A stretch of DNA of 64,000 nucleotides from Staphylococcus simiae (GCF_002902085.1 NZ_PPQR01000015.1:1-64000), one strand, 5' to 3'. Numbered from the stretch's first letter, positions 1-9,598 are shown. The notes: generated from the sequence alone by a model not told the origin. Numbers and translations: made by a program.

Positions 1-128
1 CTCCATTATTTTTGAAAATGTAATGGAGTGGATAAGTGACTTAAATTGATGAAATTCGATTCAAAATTTATACATCAACCGATTTTGACAATGAGCCATA
101 ACTTTTAACATATCTTTCTTTTCCCATT

Positions 129-157
129 AAAAAAGCTCTCCAGCATTTAGGAGAGCT
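129..157 (-). terminator. Terminator after rnpB
   Basis: An 8-bp perfect stem (AGCTCTCC / GGAGAGCT) with an 8-nt loop, followed on the - strand by a run of six or more T. It lies just past the 3' end of the RNase P RNA and fits intrinsic termination of that transcript. Confidence 0.85.
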
Positions 158-164
158 AAACTAG

Positions 165-561
165 TAGTGATATTTCTATAAGCCATGTTCTGTTCCATCG
201 TACTCATCACGTGCACTAGTCACACTGGTACTCAGGTGATAACCATCTGTCTACACCATTTCAATAACTGAAATGTGTCTCGTTTATACGTTGAATTCCG
301 TTAAACAAGTGCTCCTACCAAATTTGGATTGCTCACTCGAGGGGTTTACCGCGTTCCACCTTTTATATTTCTACAAAAGCTACGTCACTGTGGCACTTTC
401 AAACTACTTTAACCATATCTTAAAGACTTAGGTTATTTCATTGCCGTCAATTTAATGCCTTGATTTATTGTTTCATCAAGCACGAACACTACAATCATCT
501 CAGACTGTGTGAGCATGGACTTTCCTCTATATCATATAGCGATTACCCAAAATATCACTTT
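165..561 (-). ncRNA. rnpB: RNase P RNA, Bacillus type (class B)
   Basis: This is the catalytic RNA of RNase P, which trims the 5' leader of pre-tRNAs. On the - strand I recognise the conserved 5' block GAGGAAAGTCCATGCTC (near 515-531), the central GGTAAACCCC segment and the 3' block with ACAGAACATGGCTTATAG. The extreme ends pair with each other (AAGTGATATTT with AAATATCACT), which sets the approximate boundaries. The length of about 400 nt is normal for class B. It sits immediately downstream of gpsB, the usual staphylococcal arrangement, and ends in a clear terminator. The exact mature ends are estimates. Confidence 0.93.
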
Positions 562-617
562 TAAGATTATAACATAGTCATAATTAGTTAAACAGTTAAA
601 CTTTATGTATTCGGGTA

Positions 618-968
618 TTATTTACCAAATACAGCTTTTTCTAAATTAGAAATTCGTTTTAAAATATCAACATTGTTTGTTGATGCTGATGTTGAAGCGT
701 TTGAATTATTTGAAGCAAAACTTTTATTGTCTTGAGGTCTAGATGTTGCTACACGTAGTCTTAATTCTTCTAATTCTTTTTTCAATTTATGGTTCTCTTC
801 AGATAATTTTACAACTTCATTATTCATATCGGCCATTTTTTGATAGTCTGCAATAATATCGTCTAAAAATGCATCGACTTCTTCTCTTCTATAGCCGCGA
901 GCCATTGTTTTTTCAAAATCTTTTTCATAAATATCTTTTGCTGATAACTTTAATGAAACATCTGACAT
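618..968 (-). CDS. gpsB: Cell division regulator GpsB
   Basis: GpsB is a DivIVA-family adaptor that links the division machinery (FtsZ, PBPs) to septal wall synthesis. The first 70 residues are the DivIVA-like lipid/coiled-coil domain ([16 protein letters not shown] motif). A Ser/Asn/Thr-rich linker follows at about residues 78-97, then the C-terminal oligomerisation helix ending KAVFGK. I start it at the ATG at 968 because AGGTGG lies 5 nt upstream; an in-frame GTG three codons earlier has no usable ribosome site. The product is 116 aa. The linker differs in sequence from the S. aureus one I remember, consistent with a sister species. Confidence 0.95.
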   Translation of the reverse strand: MSDVSLKLSAKDIYEKDFEKTMARGYRREEVDAFLDDIIADYQKMADMNNEVVKLSEENHKLKKELEELRLRVATSRPQDNKSFASNNSNASTSASTNNVDILKRISNLEKAVFGK

Positions 969-981
969 ATTTTCCACCTCA

Positions 982-1545
982 TTAGAATCTTTGATCTTCA
1001 GACCACTGTAAGTCGTTGATAAATGCTGTTAATTCATCAAACGTCACAATATCACAAGTATAGTTTGTTTTTTCCATAAAATCAACTAACATCTGCTTGA
1101 AAAACTTAGGACTTGCTTCCTGCTCTTCATCATAAATAAGCAATGTTTGATCAGTATGTTCTAGCATGAATTGATCGGCTTGCTTAAATTGATAAGGTCC
1201 CTGGTACGGTGCATGAAAAATACTATCAACATAATCTGCATGTTCAGTAATATTGGCGTACTTTTCTTGATTATGTTCATTCCATTTTTCAGTATGTCCA
1301 AGAAACGGCGTGATAACAGCATATTTCAACTCTGGATAGCTTTGTTGCAAATCAATCACAACTTCTGCAGTCCATAATTCAATACCCATTTGTCCTTGGA
1401 TTAACACCCACTCTAAACCTTCATCTAACAATTGCTTAATTTTATGCTTAATAAATTCCTTTAAATAGTATACTTCAGGTGCGTCATCTTTAAAAATGTT
1501 CAGTTCATATGATTTATATCCTGTAATATAGACTGTTTTTATCAT
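982..1545 (-). CDS. ypsA: YpsA / DUF1273 family protein
   Basis: A 187-aa cytoplasmic protein of the DUF1273 (SLOG-superfamily) family, fold related to Rossmann nucleotide-binding proteins. In Bacillus and Staphylococcus the family has been linked to cell division, consistent with its position directly upstream of gpsB (14-bp gap). The body shows the family features: an N-terminal [11 protein letters not shown], a central [11 protein letters not shown] (glycine-rich loop) and [14 protein letters not shown] take the ATG at 1545, which gives the family start MIKTVYITG; an AAGGAG lies 13 nt upstream, slightly long. An in-frame upstream ATG at 1578 lacks a good site and would overlap the previous gene. 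The biochemical activity is unknown. Confidence 0.88.
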   Translation of the reverse strand: MIKTVYITGYKSYELNIFKDDAPEVYYLKEFIKHKIKQLLDEGLEWVLIQGQMGIELWTAEVVIDLQQSYPELKYAVITPFLGHTEKWNEHNQEKYANITEHADYVDSIFHAPYQGPYQFKQADQFMLEHTDQTLLIYDEEQEASPKFFKQMLVDFMEKTNYTCDIVTFDELTAFINDLQWSEDQRF

Positions 1546-1546
1546 G

Positions 1547-1900
1547 TTAAGATAATGTCTCCTTGTTAGACAACTCATCTTCTATCGTTTGTAGATCATA
1601 ATGTACACTCTTTATCTTTTCCATAAATAATTTCCTACTTGTTCGTTGAAAATGACATTCGACAGATAATTCTTCGATATGTTTCATTAGTAAATCAAAC
1701 TTTTTGTCATTCATATATGGCATACGAATAATTTGTAGCTTATACGTTTGAAATTGATTAAGTAAACGATCTATTTTTGATGCATATGGTTGTACGATTT
1801 GATAAAAATCATGATCACATTGATTTGTCTTAACATGCTCATATGTTTGTTGCATGTCATTTATTTCCAATATAAGTTGTTCAACTATTGACTTCATCAT
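1547..1900 (-). CDS. YppE-like DUF1798 protein
   Basis: A small (117 aa), mostly helical cytoplasmic protein of the DUF1798/YppE type, function unknown. There are no signal peptide, membrane segment or catalytic motifs; the sequence is rich in amphipathic helices with many Gln, Lys and Glu. GGAGGCG precedes a double ATG; either Met could initiate. It is the first gene of the cluster that continues through ypsA to gpsB, and its stop lies next to the ypsA start, so the two are probably co-translated. The family name rests on context and on recognising the sequence type. Confidence 0.75.
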   Translation of the reverse strand: MMKSIVEQLILEINDMQQTYEHVKTNQCDHDFYQIVQPYASKIDRLLNQFQTYKLQIIRMPYMNDKKFDLLMKHIEELSVECHFQRTSRKLFMEKIKSVHYDLQTIEDELSNKETLS

Positions 1901-2119
1901 ATGGACGCCTCCGTATAATTAAATTTATCATAATGAACTTCAATAGTCATGCTTAACAACTTAATTATATTTTATTATTGTAATATATTAAACAATAAAC
2001 ATTTGTTAGCAACTTAATCGAAACTCTACCTATTATATTGTCATTATTTTTAAAGTTACATCTTTACAGTAGCAATCTTGTAGTTAACGTAACAGTAATA
2101 GTCTTTAATAACTAAGTGC

Positions 2120-2280
2120 GAGTGGGACAGAAATAAATTTCATAAAAAATTTATTTCGTAATCCCACCCTGGCAAGACTGACTAGTTTTTCAAAATGTTG
2201 ATTTATCAACTTTTTGAAAATCAGACAGTTACTGCCAAGTACTTAATTTTAAATGCAAAATACATTTTGTCCCAGGCTCC
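2120..2280. repeat. Dispersed intergenic repeat (family A), copy 1
   Basis: An imperfect self-complementary element of about 160 bp. Its outer ends are GTGGGACAGAAATAA and TTTGTCCCAGGCTC. Inside are an AAATAAATTT/AAATTTATTT hairpin, the block CCCACCCTGGCAAGACTGACTAG, a long TTTTTCAAAATG...CTTTTTGAAAA hairpin and CAGACAGTTACTGCC. The same order of blocks recurs near 5984, 16561, 27107 and 53701. It contains no reading frame. Confidence 0.85.
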
Positions 2281-2390
2281 ATTCCTACGATTAGTCAAGT
2301 GCTTATAAATAAAATAAGCATTACTAAATTAAACCGTTCAATTTAATTTTTTTGAATAAGGTGTTAAACTATATTTGGTTGTACGTTTGG

Positions 2391-2771
2391 CTAATGTGGC
2401 GACATTTGATAATCGTACAATTTCTGATTCATTACTAAATAATGAATCGTTTTTAACAATCGATTTATACAAGCGACGACAGCAGTCTTATGAGATTTCT
2501 CATTAGGCTGCTTTCTTAGTTTATAATAATAATCGATGACATGATTATCAAAATGATGTTGACCTTTTATAATATTCATAACCACCCAAAACAATAGTCT
2601 TCTCGCTTTTTTATTACCACGTTTATTGATTGTATCTCTACTAGATGTACCACCTGATTGATATCGTTTGATATTAATACCTACAAAAGCATTGAGCTGT
2701 TTTAAATAGTATTTACCTGATTGCAAACCTATATTCATCCCACAATATTTACTTCTTATTTTGTTTATCAA
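2391..2771 (-). pseudogene. IS110/IS1111-type transposase C-terminal remnant
   Basis: An open frame of 126 codons resembling only the C-terminal part of IS110-family transposases (Transposase_20 region). It has an LNAFVGINIKRYQSG block, then INKRGNKKARRLLFW and a helical tail with HKTAVVACINRLL. Full proteins of this family are about 330-420 aa with an N-terminal RuvC-like DEDD domain. That domain is missing: the sequence upstream (2772-2945) has no continuing frame. No ribosome site was seen. It sits between the ypsA cluster and recU, next to a dispersed repeat, and is a decayed insertion. Confidence 0.75.
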
Positions 2772-3001
2772 AATGGAAATTTCATATTAAAAAAATGATT
2801 TGTTATTACTCTTCAACCTAACTATCCAACACAATTGGCAATTAAATGTAAGATAATCATATTGTGTATTTACAGAAATCACGTTAAAATAATAAATGGT
2901 GTACTATGTCAAACGCATATATACTAAATTAAGTTTGGAATTTTGAGATGATGTTGTGTATAATTAACAACGTTTACTACCAAACTTGTGTGGTGAAATG
3001 T

Positions 3002-3628
3002 ATGAATTATCCAAATGGTAAACCATATCGTAAAAATAGTACTACAGACGGAGCGCAAAAAGCTGCTGTCTTTAGTAATATAGATTATGGTGGACGTGGT
3101 ATGTCACTAGAAAATGATATCGAACACTCTAATTCGTTTTATCTTAAAAGTGGCATGGCAGTTATTCACAAAAAGCCTACTCCAGTGCAGATAGTTAACG
3201 TTAACTATCCTAAGCGGAGTAAAGCCGTGATCAACGAAGCATATTTTCGTACACCCTCAACAACTGATTATAATGGTGTTTACCGAGGACATTATATTGA
3301 TTTTGAAGCAAAGGAAACTAAAAACAAGACTTCTTTTCCTTTAAACAATATTCATGATCATCAAGTTGAACATATGAAAAATACATATCAACAACAAGGT
3401 ATTGTATTTTTGATTATACGTTTTAAAACCCTTGATGAAGTGTATTTATTGCCCTACTCTAAGTTCGAATATTTTTGGACGAGATACAAGGCTAACATCA
3501 AAAAATCAATAACAGTTGATGAAATACGAAAAAATGGTTACCATATTCCTTATCAGTATCAACCAAGATTAAACTATCTTAAAGCAGTTGATAAGTTGAT
3601 ATTAGATGAAAGTGAGGACCGCGTATGA
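3002..3628 (+). CDS. recU: Holliday junction resolvase RecU
   Basis: RecU is a metal-dependent Holliday junction resolvase that cuts four-way junctions during recombinational repair and chromosome segregation. The 208-aa product has the family N-terminus MNYPNGKPY, the GGRGMSLE block, and nuclease-core motifs ending in [10 protein letters not shown] (acidic D-x-E-x-K metal site). I use the ATG at 3002, not an upstream ATG at 2948, because it gives the family length and start and is preceded by TGGTGA. The stop overlaps the pbp2 start by 4 bp (ATGA), so the two are translationally coupled, an arrangement conserved in Bacillus and Staphylococcus. Confidence 0.95.
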   Translation: MNYPNGKPYRKNSTTDGAQKAAVFSNIDYGGRGMSLENDIEHSNSFYLKSGMAVIHKKPTPVQIVNVNYPKRSKAVINEAYFRTPSTTDYNGVYRGHYIDFEAKETKNKTSFPLNNIHDHQVEHMKNTYQQQGIVFLIIRFKTLDEVYLLPYSKFEYFWTRYKANIKKSITVDEIRKNGYHIPYQYQPRLNYLKAVDKLILDESEDRV

Positions 3629-5838
3629 CGGAAAAGAAAGGATCTTCTCAGGCTAAGCAAAATGGCCAAAATAATGGGAAGTCCAATTCAAAAAAGAATA
3701 GAAATGTTAAGAGAACGATTATAAAGATTATTGGCTTCATGATTATTGCATTTTTCGTTGTTCTTTTACTCGGTATCTTATTGTTTGCATATTATGCTTG
3801 GAAAGCGCCCGCTTTTACAGAAGCTAAATTACAAGATCCTATTCCAGCTAAAATATATGATAAAAATGGCGATCTTGTTAAAACATTAGATAACGGTCAA
3901 AGGCATGAACATGTTAATTTGAAAGATGTTCCAAAATCGATGAAAGATGCTGTTCTAGCAACTGAAGATAATCGCTTCTATGACCATGGTGCTCTAGATT
4001 ATAAACGTTTATTTGGAGCGATTGGTAAAAACTTAACTGGTGGATTCGGAGCGCAAGGTGCATCAACACTAACGCAACAAGTTGTTAAAGATTCATTCTT
4101 ATCACAACAAAAATCTATCGGTCGTAAAGCTCAAGAAGCTTATTTATCATATCGCTTAGAACAAGAGTATAGTAAAGATGATATCTTCCAAGTATATCTA
4201 AATAAAATTTACTATTCTGATGGTGTAACTGGTATTAAAGCTGCTGCTAAGTACTACTTCAATAAAGATTTAAAAGACTTAAACTTAGCTGAAGAAGCCT
4301 ATCTAGCAGGTTTACCTCAGGTTCCAAATAATTATAATATTTATGATCATCCTAAAGCTGCTGAAGATCGTAAAGATACAGTACTTTATTTAATGCACTA
4401 CCATAAGCGTATCAGCGACAAACAATGGAAAGATGCTAAGAAAATTAACTTAAAAGCAAACTTAGTAAATCGTTCTAAAGAAGATCGTCAAAATGTTGAT
4501 ACAAACAAAGATCCAGAGTATAACTCATATATTAACTTTGTTAAATCTGAACTTATGAATAACAAACATTTCAAAGATGAAGATTTAGGATCTGTGTTAC
4601 AAAGTGGTATTAAGATTTATACAAATATGGACAAAGATGTTCAAAAAACATTACAAAATGATATTGATAATGGTAGTTACTATAAGAATAAAGATCAACA
4701 AGTTGGTGCAACAATTCTTGATAGTAAAACTGGTGGCCTTGTAGCAATCTCTGGTGGACGTGATTTTAAAGACGTCTTAAATAGAAACCAAGCTACTGAC
4801 CCTCACCCTACTGGATCATCTTTAAAACCATTCTTAGCTTATGGTCCTGCAATTGAATACTTGGACTGGGCAACAAATCATTCTGTACAAGATGAATCTG
4901 CTTATCAAGTTGATGGTTCAACATTTAGAAACTATGATACTAAGAGTCACGGTAACGTATCAATTTATGATGCATTACGACAAAGTTTCAACATTCCTGC
5001 CTTAAAAACTTGGCAAGCAGTTAAAGAAAGTGCAGGTAATGATGCACCTAAGAAATTTGCAGCTAAACTTGGTTTAGACTACGAAGGTGACATTGGTCCT
5101 TCAGAAGTACTTGGTGGTTCTGCATCTGAATTCTCACCTACTCAATTGGCTTCAGCATTCGCTGCAATTGCAAATGGTGGAACATATAACAATGCACATT
5201 CAATTCAAAAAGTTGTCACTCGTGATGGCGATACAATTGAATATGATCATACAAGTCATAAAGCAATGAAAGCTTCAACATCTTATATGTTAGCTGAAAT
5301 GTTAAAAGGTACTTTCAAAGCCTATGGTTCAGCATATGGCCATGGTGTTTCAGGCGTTAATATGGGTGCTAAAACTGGTACTGGTACTTACGGTAGCGAA
5401 ACTTACGCTCAATATAACTTACCTGATAATGCTGCGAAAGACGTATGGATCAATGGTTTCACACCACAATATACAATGTCAGTATGGATGGGCTTCAGTA
5501 AAGTTAAACAATACGGTGAAAATTCATTCATTGGTCACAATGAACAAGAATATCCACAATATTTATACGAAAATGTAATGTCTCAAATTGCTTCAAGAGA
5601 TGGCGAAGACTTTAAACGTCCTAGCACAGTTGGTGGTAGTGCACCAGACTCATTATATGTTGCAGGTAATCAAGATAGTAACGTTACTAACCGTAGTACT
5701 CACGGTAGTAGTGATACTTCTGCCAACAACAATGGATCATCACAATCATCAAACGGAAGCAGTAATAATTCATCACAACAATCTAATAGTGGTGGCAATG
5801 CATTTACAAGATTATTTAACTTTATTCCATTCTTCTAG
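3625..5838 (+). CDS. pbp2: Bifunctional penicillin-binding protein 2
   Basis: A class A PBP that polymerises lipid II and cross-links peptidoglycan at the septum. The 737-aa protein has a basic, Asn-rich cytoplasmic tail (1-30), one membrane helix (about 32-58), a GT51 glycosyltransferase domain with catalytic Glu114 in EDNRFYDHG, and a transpeptidase domain with SxxK at Ser398-Lys401, SxN at 454-456 and KTG at 583-585. All catalytic motifs are intact. The C-terminal 90 residues are Ser/Asn-rich and low-complexity, ending in an aromatic LFNFIPFF. That tail looks longer than and different from my memory of S. aureus PBP2 (about 727 aa). It is coupled to recU by a 4-bp overlap. Confidence 0.97.
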   Translation: MTEKKGSSQAKQNGQNNGKSNSKKNRNVKRTIIKIIGFMIIAFFVVLLLGILLFAYYAWKAPAFTEAKLQDPIPAKIYDKNGDLVKTLDNGQRHEHVNLKDVPKSMKDAVLATEDNRFYDHGALDYKRLFGAIGKNLTGGFGAQGASTLTQQVVKDSFLSQQKSIGRKAQEAYLSYRLEQEYSKDDIFQVYLNKIYYSDGVTGIKAAAKYYFNKDLKDLNLAEEAYLAGLPQVPNNYNIYDHPKAAEDRKDTVLYLMHYHKRISDKQWKDAKKINLKANLVNRSKEDRQNVDTNKDPEYNSYINFVKSELMNNKHFKDEDLGSVLQSGIKIYTNMDKDVQKTLQNDIDNGSYYKNKDQQVGATILDSKTGGLVAISGGRDFKDVLNRNQATDPHPTGSSLKPFLAYGPAIEYLDWATNHSVQDESAYQVDGSTFRNYDTKSHGNVSIYDALRQSFNIPALKTWQAVKESAGNDAPKKFAAKLGLDYEGDIGPSEVLGGSASEFSPTQLASAFAAIANGGTYNNAHSIQKVVTRDGDTIEYDHTSHKAMKASTSYMLAEMLKGTFKAYGSAYGHGVSGVNMGAKTGTGTYGSETYAQYNLPDNAAKDVWINGFTPQYTMSVWMGFSKVKQYGENSFIGHNEQEYPQYLYENVMSQIASRDGEDFKRPSTVGGSAPDSLYVAGNQDSNVTNRSTHGSSDTSANNNGSSQSSNGSSNNSSQQSNSGGNAFTRLFNFIPFF

Positions 5839-5850
5839 ATATAAAATTTA

Positions 5851-5889
5851 ATCCTAGGTAGCTCTGTAATAGAGTTATCTAGGATTTTT
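5851..5889 (+). terminator. Terminator after pbp2
   Basis: The stem ATCCTAGGTAGCTCT pairs with AGAGTTATCTAGGAT around a short loop, then a T run. It starts 12 bp after the pbp2 stop. Confidence 0.85.
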
Positions 5890-5908
5890 CTTTTGTCTTA
5901 ACAATGAA

Positions 5909-5980
5909 TTTCTCTAACAAATTGAGTTTCTCAGTCATATTGGCTGATAAATTATTCATTTTTTATTTATCAGTTCTAAA
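5909..5980. repeat. Intergenic repeat (family B), short copy
   Basis: A diverged copy of the element with left end TTCTCTAACAAATTG and right end TTATTTATCAGTTCTAAAAA. Related copies lie at about 8042, 33630, 49860 and 52100. Its ends can pair (ACTGATAA with TTATCAGT). It abuts the next family A repeat. Confidence 0.6.
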
Positions 5981-5983
5981 AAA

Positions 5984-6205
5984 TGGGAGTGAAACAGAAA
6001 TAAATTTTATATAAAATTTATTTCGTAGATGCCCGTCTTGCACATTAATGTAAAATCCATACATGGATTTTTGATGACGGGTCCCTCCCACCCCGGCAAG
6101 ACTGACTAGGTTTTCAAAATGTTGATAAAGCAACATTTTGAAAACTAGACAGTTACTGCCAAATGCTTAAATTTAAGTGTAAAATGCATTTTGTCCCAGG
6201 CTCTC
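5984..6205. repeat. Dispersed intergenic repeat (family A), copy 2, with an inserted hairpin
   Basis: Same block order as the copy at 2120, but interrupted after the first hairpin by an extra segment at about 6031-6085. The insert runs from GCCCGTCTTGCACATT to GATGACGGGTCCC; its ends are self-complementary and it resembles units in the STAR-like cluster near 33760. After it the family A sequence resumes with CCCACCCCGGCAAGACTG. Confidence 0.8.
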
Positions 6206-6283
6206 CACATTGAAGTGCTACATAATTAGTCATTTTATTGTTATCGGTGCAAAAAATTGAAAAACGATTTAAATTTCCTCATA

Positions 6284-6334
6284 AAAAAATGCTCTTTAGT
6301 GACATCCATTGATGATGTATGACTAAAGAGCATT
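6284..6334 (-). terminator. Terminator after the asnS-dnaD-nth-ypoC operon
   Basis: A 13-bp perfect stem (AATGCTCTTTAGT / ACTAAAGAGCATT) followed by a T run on the - strand, directly downstream of the ypoC stop. Confidence 0.9.
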
Positions 6335-6338
6335 CCTG

Positions 6339-6683
6339 TTATTTATGCTGATTTTTAATTTTTAGTCTGGTTTGATATGACGCATTCATTTTGATTAATT
6401 CTGATTTCAACGTCTTCATTTGTCTATATCCCATAAAATGATATTTGCGTTCTATCATATAATGATATCTTTCTTCAAAATTCATCGGTACAACAGGATA
6501 TTGGTCTAAGTTACCAAAATCCAAAGAATCTTCTATAGCATTTACTTGTTTAAAGTATCGTATAATCATATCAAAATAATCATCAAGATATGGTTTGGCT
6601 TCAGTTGATTTAAGTGCCTTTTTTTTAGCAAAGATATCAATTTGTGCTTCTAATTGTTCAAAATCTTGTCTTGTTATAGTCAT
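6339..6683 (-). CDS. YpoC-like protein
   Basis: A 114-aa basic helical cytoplasmic protein of unknown function, matching YpoC by position as the last gene after nth. No catalytic motif, signal or membrane segment is visible; it is rich in Tyr, Phe and Lys (YHYMIERKYHFMGYR). The start ATG is 4 nt past the nth stop, with AAAGAGG upstream inside the end of nth. A strong terminator follows. It is probably co-transcribed with asnS, dnaD and nth. The family assignment rests mainly on synteny. Confidence 0.8.
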   Translation of the reverse strand: MTITRQDFEQLEAQIDIFAKKKALKSTEAKPYLDDYFDMIIRYFKQVNAIEDSLDFGNLDQYPVVPMNFEERYHYMIERKYHFMGYRQMKTLKSELIKMNASYQTRLKIKNQHK

Positions 6684-6687
6684 TTCA

Positions 6688-7347
6688 TTATGCCTCTTTC
6701 AAACTAGCTTTATAACGTTTCTGACCTTCTCTGCAATCGTCTAATAACGGACAAATATCACATTTGGGTTTCCTAGCTAAACAATGATATCTACCAAAAA
6801 ATATGAGTTGATGATGACTTTTCGTCCAGCGATCTTTCGGTATAATTGAACAAAGTCGATCTTCTACTTGTCTCACATTATCTTTCCAGCGATTAATTCC
6901 AAGTCTTTTGGAAACACGTTCAACATGTGTATCCACTGCTAGTGATGGTTCTCCAAACGCGACACTCATTACAACATTGGCAGTTTTACGGCCAACGCCA
7001 GCTAAACTTTCAAGTTCTGCATGTGTTTGAGGTATTTGTCCGTCAAATTGTTCTAATAACGAGCGACAAAGTTTTTTTATATTTTTCGCTTTATTTCTAT
7101 ATAAACCAATCGAACGAATATCATTCATCAATTCTTCATCACTTACAGCAAGATAATCTTCAGGCGTTTGATACTTTTTGAATAATTCTGCTGTCACTCT
7201 ATTGACTAACACGTCTGTACATTGCGCTGATAATAACACTGCAATCGTTAATTCAAATGGGTTGTCATGTTTCAGTTCACACTCGGCATCAGGAAACATA
7301 TCTGCAATAACATCAATCATTTCAAGTGCTTTCTTTTTACTAATCAT
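6688..7347 (-). CDS. nth: Endonuclease III (Nth)
   Basis: A bifunctional DNA glycosylase/AP lyase that removes oxidised pyrimidines in base excision repair. The 219-aa protein has the helix-hairpin-helix LAGVGRKTANVV with catalytic Lys121, the catalytic Asp139 in VDTHV, and a 4Fe-4S cluster motif Cys189-x6-Cys196-x2-Cys199-x5-Cys205. All key residues are present and the length is normal. Its ATG overlaps the end of dnaD by 8 bp, with a GGAGAG site inside dnaD, so the two are translationally coupled. Confidence 0.97.
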   Translation of the reverse strand: MISKKKALEMIDVIADMFPDAECELKHDNPFELTIAVLLSAQCTDVLVNRVTAELFKKYQTPEDYLAVSDEELMNDIRSIGLYRNKAKNIKKLCRSLLEQFDGQIPQTHAELESLAGVGRKTANVVMSVAFGEPSLAVDTHVERVSKRLGINRWKDNVRQVEDRLCSIIPKDRWTKSHHQLIFFGRYHCLARKPKCDICPLLDDCREGQKRYKASLKEA

Positions 7348-8023
7348 CTAGCTTCTCTCCATTTAGCCAATCAAATTTCGGCACTTCTTTTACTACATGT
7401 GTCATCTTAGGTTTATTGAATTGATCTCTAATTTTTTTAGAGTCTTCTATTGTTTTGACATTGTTTTTCTTCCAATTAAGTAATATACGATCAATATATT
7501 TAAAACTCAATTTATTCTGTCCATTTGCCTCGTCCAGTGCCGCTTGTATGATCGCTATATCATGTTGATCAACATCAATCCATTGATTTAACGTTTCGAT
7601 TTCATAGGGAGATAATGGTCTAGCAAATGTATCTTCTAATAATCTAAATAGCTGTTTAAATTTTTCTTTATTATTTTGTTCCTGATTTTCAATCTCTTGT
7701 TGTGTTAATAGTTGGCTTAATTTATCAAAAAAAGGATCTAAATTCATATATTCAGTAAAACGACCTTCTTCATCCTTTTGAACATTTAATTCTAACAGTT
7801 CACGTTGAATTAAATTTTGAATGACATTAGTTACATCTCTAGGTTGCATAGTAGAACCTTGTTGTAATAACTCAATTGAAGGCTGCTTATTAGAAGTTTC
7901 TGATGCATATATTAATTTGATTAAAATGATTAAGTCTTGTTCATCAATTCCAAGTTCACTATAGTGATCTAACAATTCACGTCGAATAACGACTGGTCTT
8001 GTTTTCAATTGATATTTATCCAT
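7340..8023 (-). CDS. dnaD: Primosomal protein DnaD
   Basis: DnaD remodels oriC DNA and works with DnaB and DnaI to load the replicative helicase in low-GC Gram-positives. The 227-aa product has the N-terminal winged-helix oligomerisation domain (about 1-100, beginning MDKYQLKTRPVVIRRELL), an acidic/Gln-rich linker, and the C-terminal DnaB_2 DNA-binding domain. That domain carries the conserved FKYIDRILLNWKKNNVKT block (YxxxIxxxW signature) near residue 180. It overlaps nth by 8 bp; asnS lies 280 bp upstream, separated by repeats. Confidence 0.94.
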   Translation of the reverse strand: MDKYQLKTRPVVIRRELLDHYSELGIDEQDLIILIKLIYASETSNKQPSIELLQQGSTMQPRDVTNVIQNLIQRELLELNVQKDEEGRFTEYMNLDPFFDKLSQLLTQQEIENQEQNNKEKFKQLFRLLEDTFARPLSPYEIETLNQWIDVDQHDIAIIQAALDEANGQNKLSFKYIDRILLNWKKNNVKTIEDSKKIRDQFNKPKMTHVVKEVPKFDWLNGEKLDD

Positions 8024-8041
8024 AGCTCAGCCCCCTTTTTT

Positions 8042-8112
8042 GGTTCTCTAACAAATTGGATTGATACATTATTAATTAATTATTTATCAGTCCTAAAAAG
8101 TAGGAAACCCAT
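8042..8112. repeat. Intergenic repeat (family B), empty copy
   Basis: GGTTCTCTAACAAATTGG, then TTGATACATTATTAATTAAT, closing with TTATTTATCAGTCCTAAAAAG. It is a compact form without STAR units, comparable to the one at 52100-52172. Confidence 0.6.
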
Positions 8113-8183
8113 TTTTTACGTTTCTATCATATCATAACAATGTTAGAGCAAAGTTGTTATAAAAATGCTTATACAACTAAAAC

Positions 8184-8235
8184 AGGAGCAGGACTGAAAT
8201 CCTTTACTGGCAAAGATTTCATAGTCCCACTCCCA
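8184..8235. repeat. Short hairpin repeat ending in CCCACTCCC
   Basis: GGAGCAGGACTGAAATC pairs with GATTTCATAGTCCCACTCC around a short loop. Its right end matches the CCCACTCCC termini of other intergenic repeats here. It lies 70 bp past the asnS stop and could act as a terminator or RNA-stability hairpin. Confidence 0.55.
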
Positions 8236-8305
8236 TTAATAATATGTAAGCTATCATGCTACTTATTTGCTATACACTATCTAAAAAATGACAGACACAT
8301 ATATC

Positions 8306-9598
8306 TTATGGATATAAACGATTTAATAATCTTGGGAATGGTGCTGTTTCTCTTACATGTTCGACACCTGAAATCCAAGCAACTGTACGTTCTAATCCTA
8401 AACCGAATCCACTATGTGGCACACTGCCATAACGGCGTAAATCTAAATAATAGCTATAAGCATCTTTATCAAGACCAAATTCTTCAACACGTTGTTCTAA
8501 TAGTTCTAAATCATCAATACGTTCAGAACCACCGATAATTTCACCATAACCTTCAGGAGCAATTAAATCAGCACATAACACTGTATCTTCATTCTCTGGG
8601 TTTGGTTGCATGTAAAATGGTTTAATTTTAGTTGGATAGTTGGTAATAAATACTGGTAAATCATAATGATTTGCAATGGCTGTTTCATGAGGTGCGCCAA
8701 AATCTTCGCCCCATTCAATATCATCAAAGCCTTGTTGTTGTAAAAAGACAATTGCATCATCATACGTAATTCTAGGGAATGGTGTTGCAACTTTTTCTAA
8801 TTTTGACGTATCTCGTTCTAAAATATTCAATTCAAGTTTACAATTTTCTAATACTGATTTGACAACATGAGTGACATATTGTTCTTGAATTTCTAAACTT
8901 TGAGCATGATTTGTAAATGCCATTTCACCTTCAATCATCCAGAATTCAATTAAATGTCTACGTGTTTTTGATTTCTCAGCTCTGAATGTTGGACCAAAAG
9001 AAAATACTCTACCGTGTGCCATAGCTGCAGCTTCTAAATAAAGCTGACCACTTTGCGATAAAAATGCATCTTGATCGAAATATTTAGTATGGAATAATTC
9101 ACTTGTACCTTCGGGTGCACTAGCAGTTAAAATTGGTGGATCGACTTTAGTAAATCCATCATTATTGAAAAATTCATACGTTGCACGAATAATTTCGTTT
9201 CTAATTTTCATGACAGCATGTTGTTTTTTAGATCTTAACCATAAGTGTCTATGATCCATTAAGAATTCTGTACCATGATTTTTCGGTGTGATTGGATAAT
9301 CATGTGCTTCTGAAATCACTTCAATTGATTTGACTTGCATTTCATAGCCTAAGTCAGAACGATTGTCTTCAGTTATCACACCTGTAACATATAGTGACGT
9401 TTCTTGCGTAATGTCTTTAGCTAATTTGAATGTATCTTCATCAACTTCTGCTTTAACAACAACACCTTGCATAAATCCTGTACCATCACGTAATTGTAGA
9501 AAGGCAATCTTACCGCTTGAACGTTTATTAGTTAACCAAGCTCCAATTGTCACTTCTTGGTTTATATAATCTTTAGCTTGTTTAATCGTTGTTTTCAT
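8306..9598 (-). CDS. asnS: Asparaginyl-tRNA synthetase
   Basis: A class IIb aminoacyl-tRNA synthetase that charges tRNA-Asn. The 430-aa protein has an N-terminal OB-fold anticodon-binding domain (about 1-110) and a class II catalytic domain with motif 2 around [16 protein letters not shown] and motif 3 near the C-terminus ([15 protein letters not shown]). I start at the ATG at 9598, with AGGAG 7 nt upstream; an ATG two codons earlier sits too close to that site. It heads the operon with dnaD and nth. I looked for a T-box leader upstream and saw none. Confidence 0.97.
   Translation of the reverse strand: MKTTIKQAKDYINQEVTIGAWLTNKRSSGKIAFLQLRDGTGFMQGVVVKAEVDEDTFKLAKDITQETSLYVTGVITEDNRSDLGYEMQVKSIEVISEAHDYPITPKNHGTEFLMDHRHLWLRSKKQHAVMKIRNEIIRATYEFFNNDGFTKVDPPILTASAPEGTSELFHTKYFDQDAFLSQSGQLYLEAAAMAHGRVFSFGPTFRAEKSKTRRHLIEFWMIEGEMAFTNHAQSLEIQEQYVTHVVKSVLENCKLELNILERDTSKLEKVATPFPRITYDDAIVFLQQQGFDDIEWGEDFGAPHETAIANHYDLPVFITNYPTKIKPFYMQPNPENEDTVLCADLIAPEGYGEIIGGSERIDDLELLEQRVEEFGLDKDAYSYYLDLRRYGSVPHSGFGLGLERTVAWISGVEHVRETAPFPRLLNRLYP

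Noticed and set aside
1-28. Inverted repeat CTCCATTA / TAATGGAG at the window edge
   Set aside because: It may be a terminator of a gene outside the window, but there is no clear T run and the context is cut off.
2948-3001. Longer recU with an N-terminal extension
   Set aside because: The upstream ATG lacks a ribosome site and the extra 18 residues do not resemble RecU; the 208-aa start at 3002 fits the family.
5087-5851. Three + strand frames inside pbp2
   Set aside because: They are out-of-frame shadows of the pbp2 coding sequence.
8140-8538. A 132-codon + strand frame across the asnS 3' end
   Set aside because: Most of it is the reverse complement of asnS and of a hairpin repeat.
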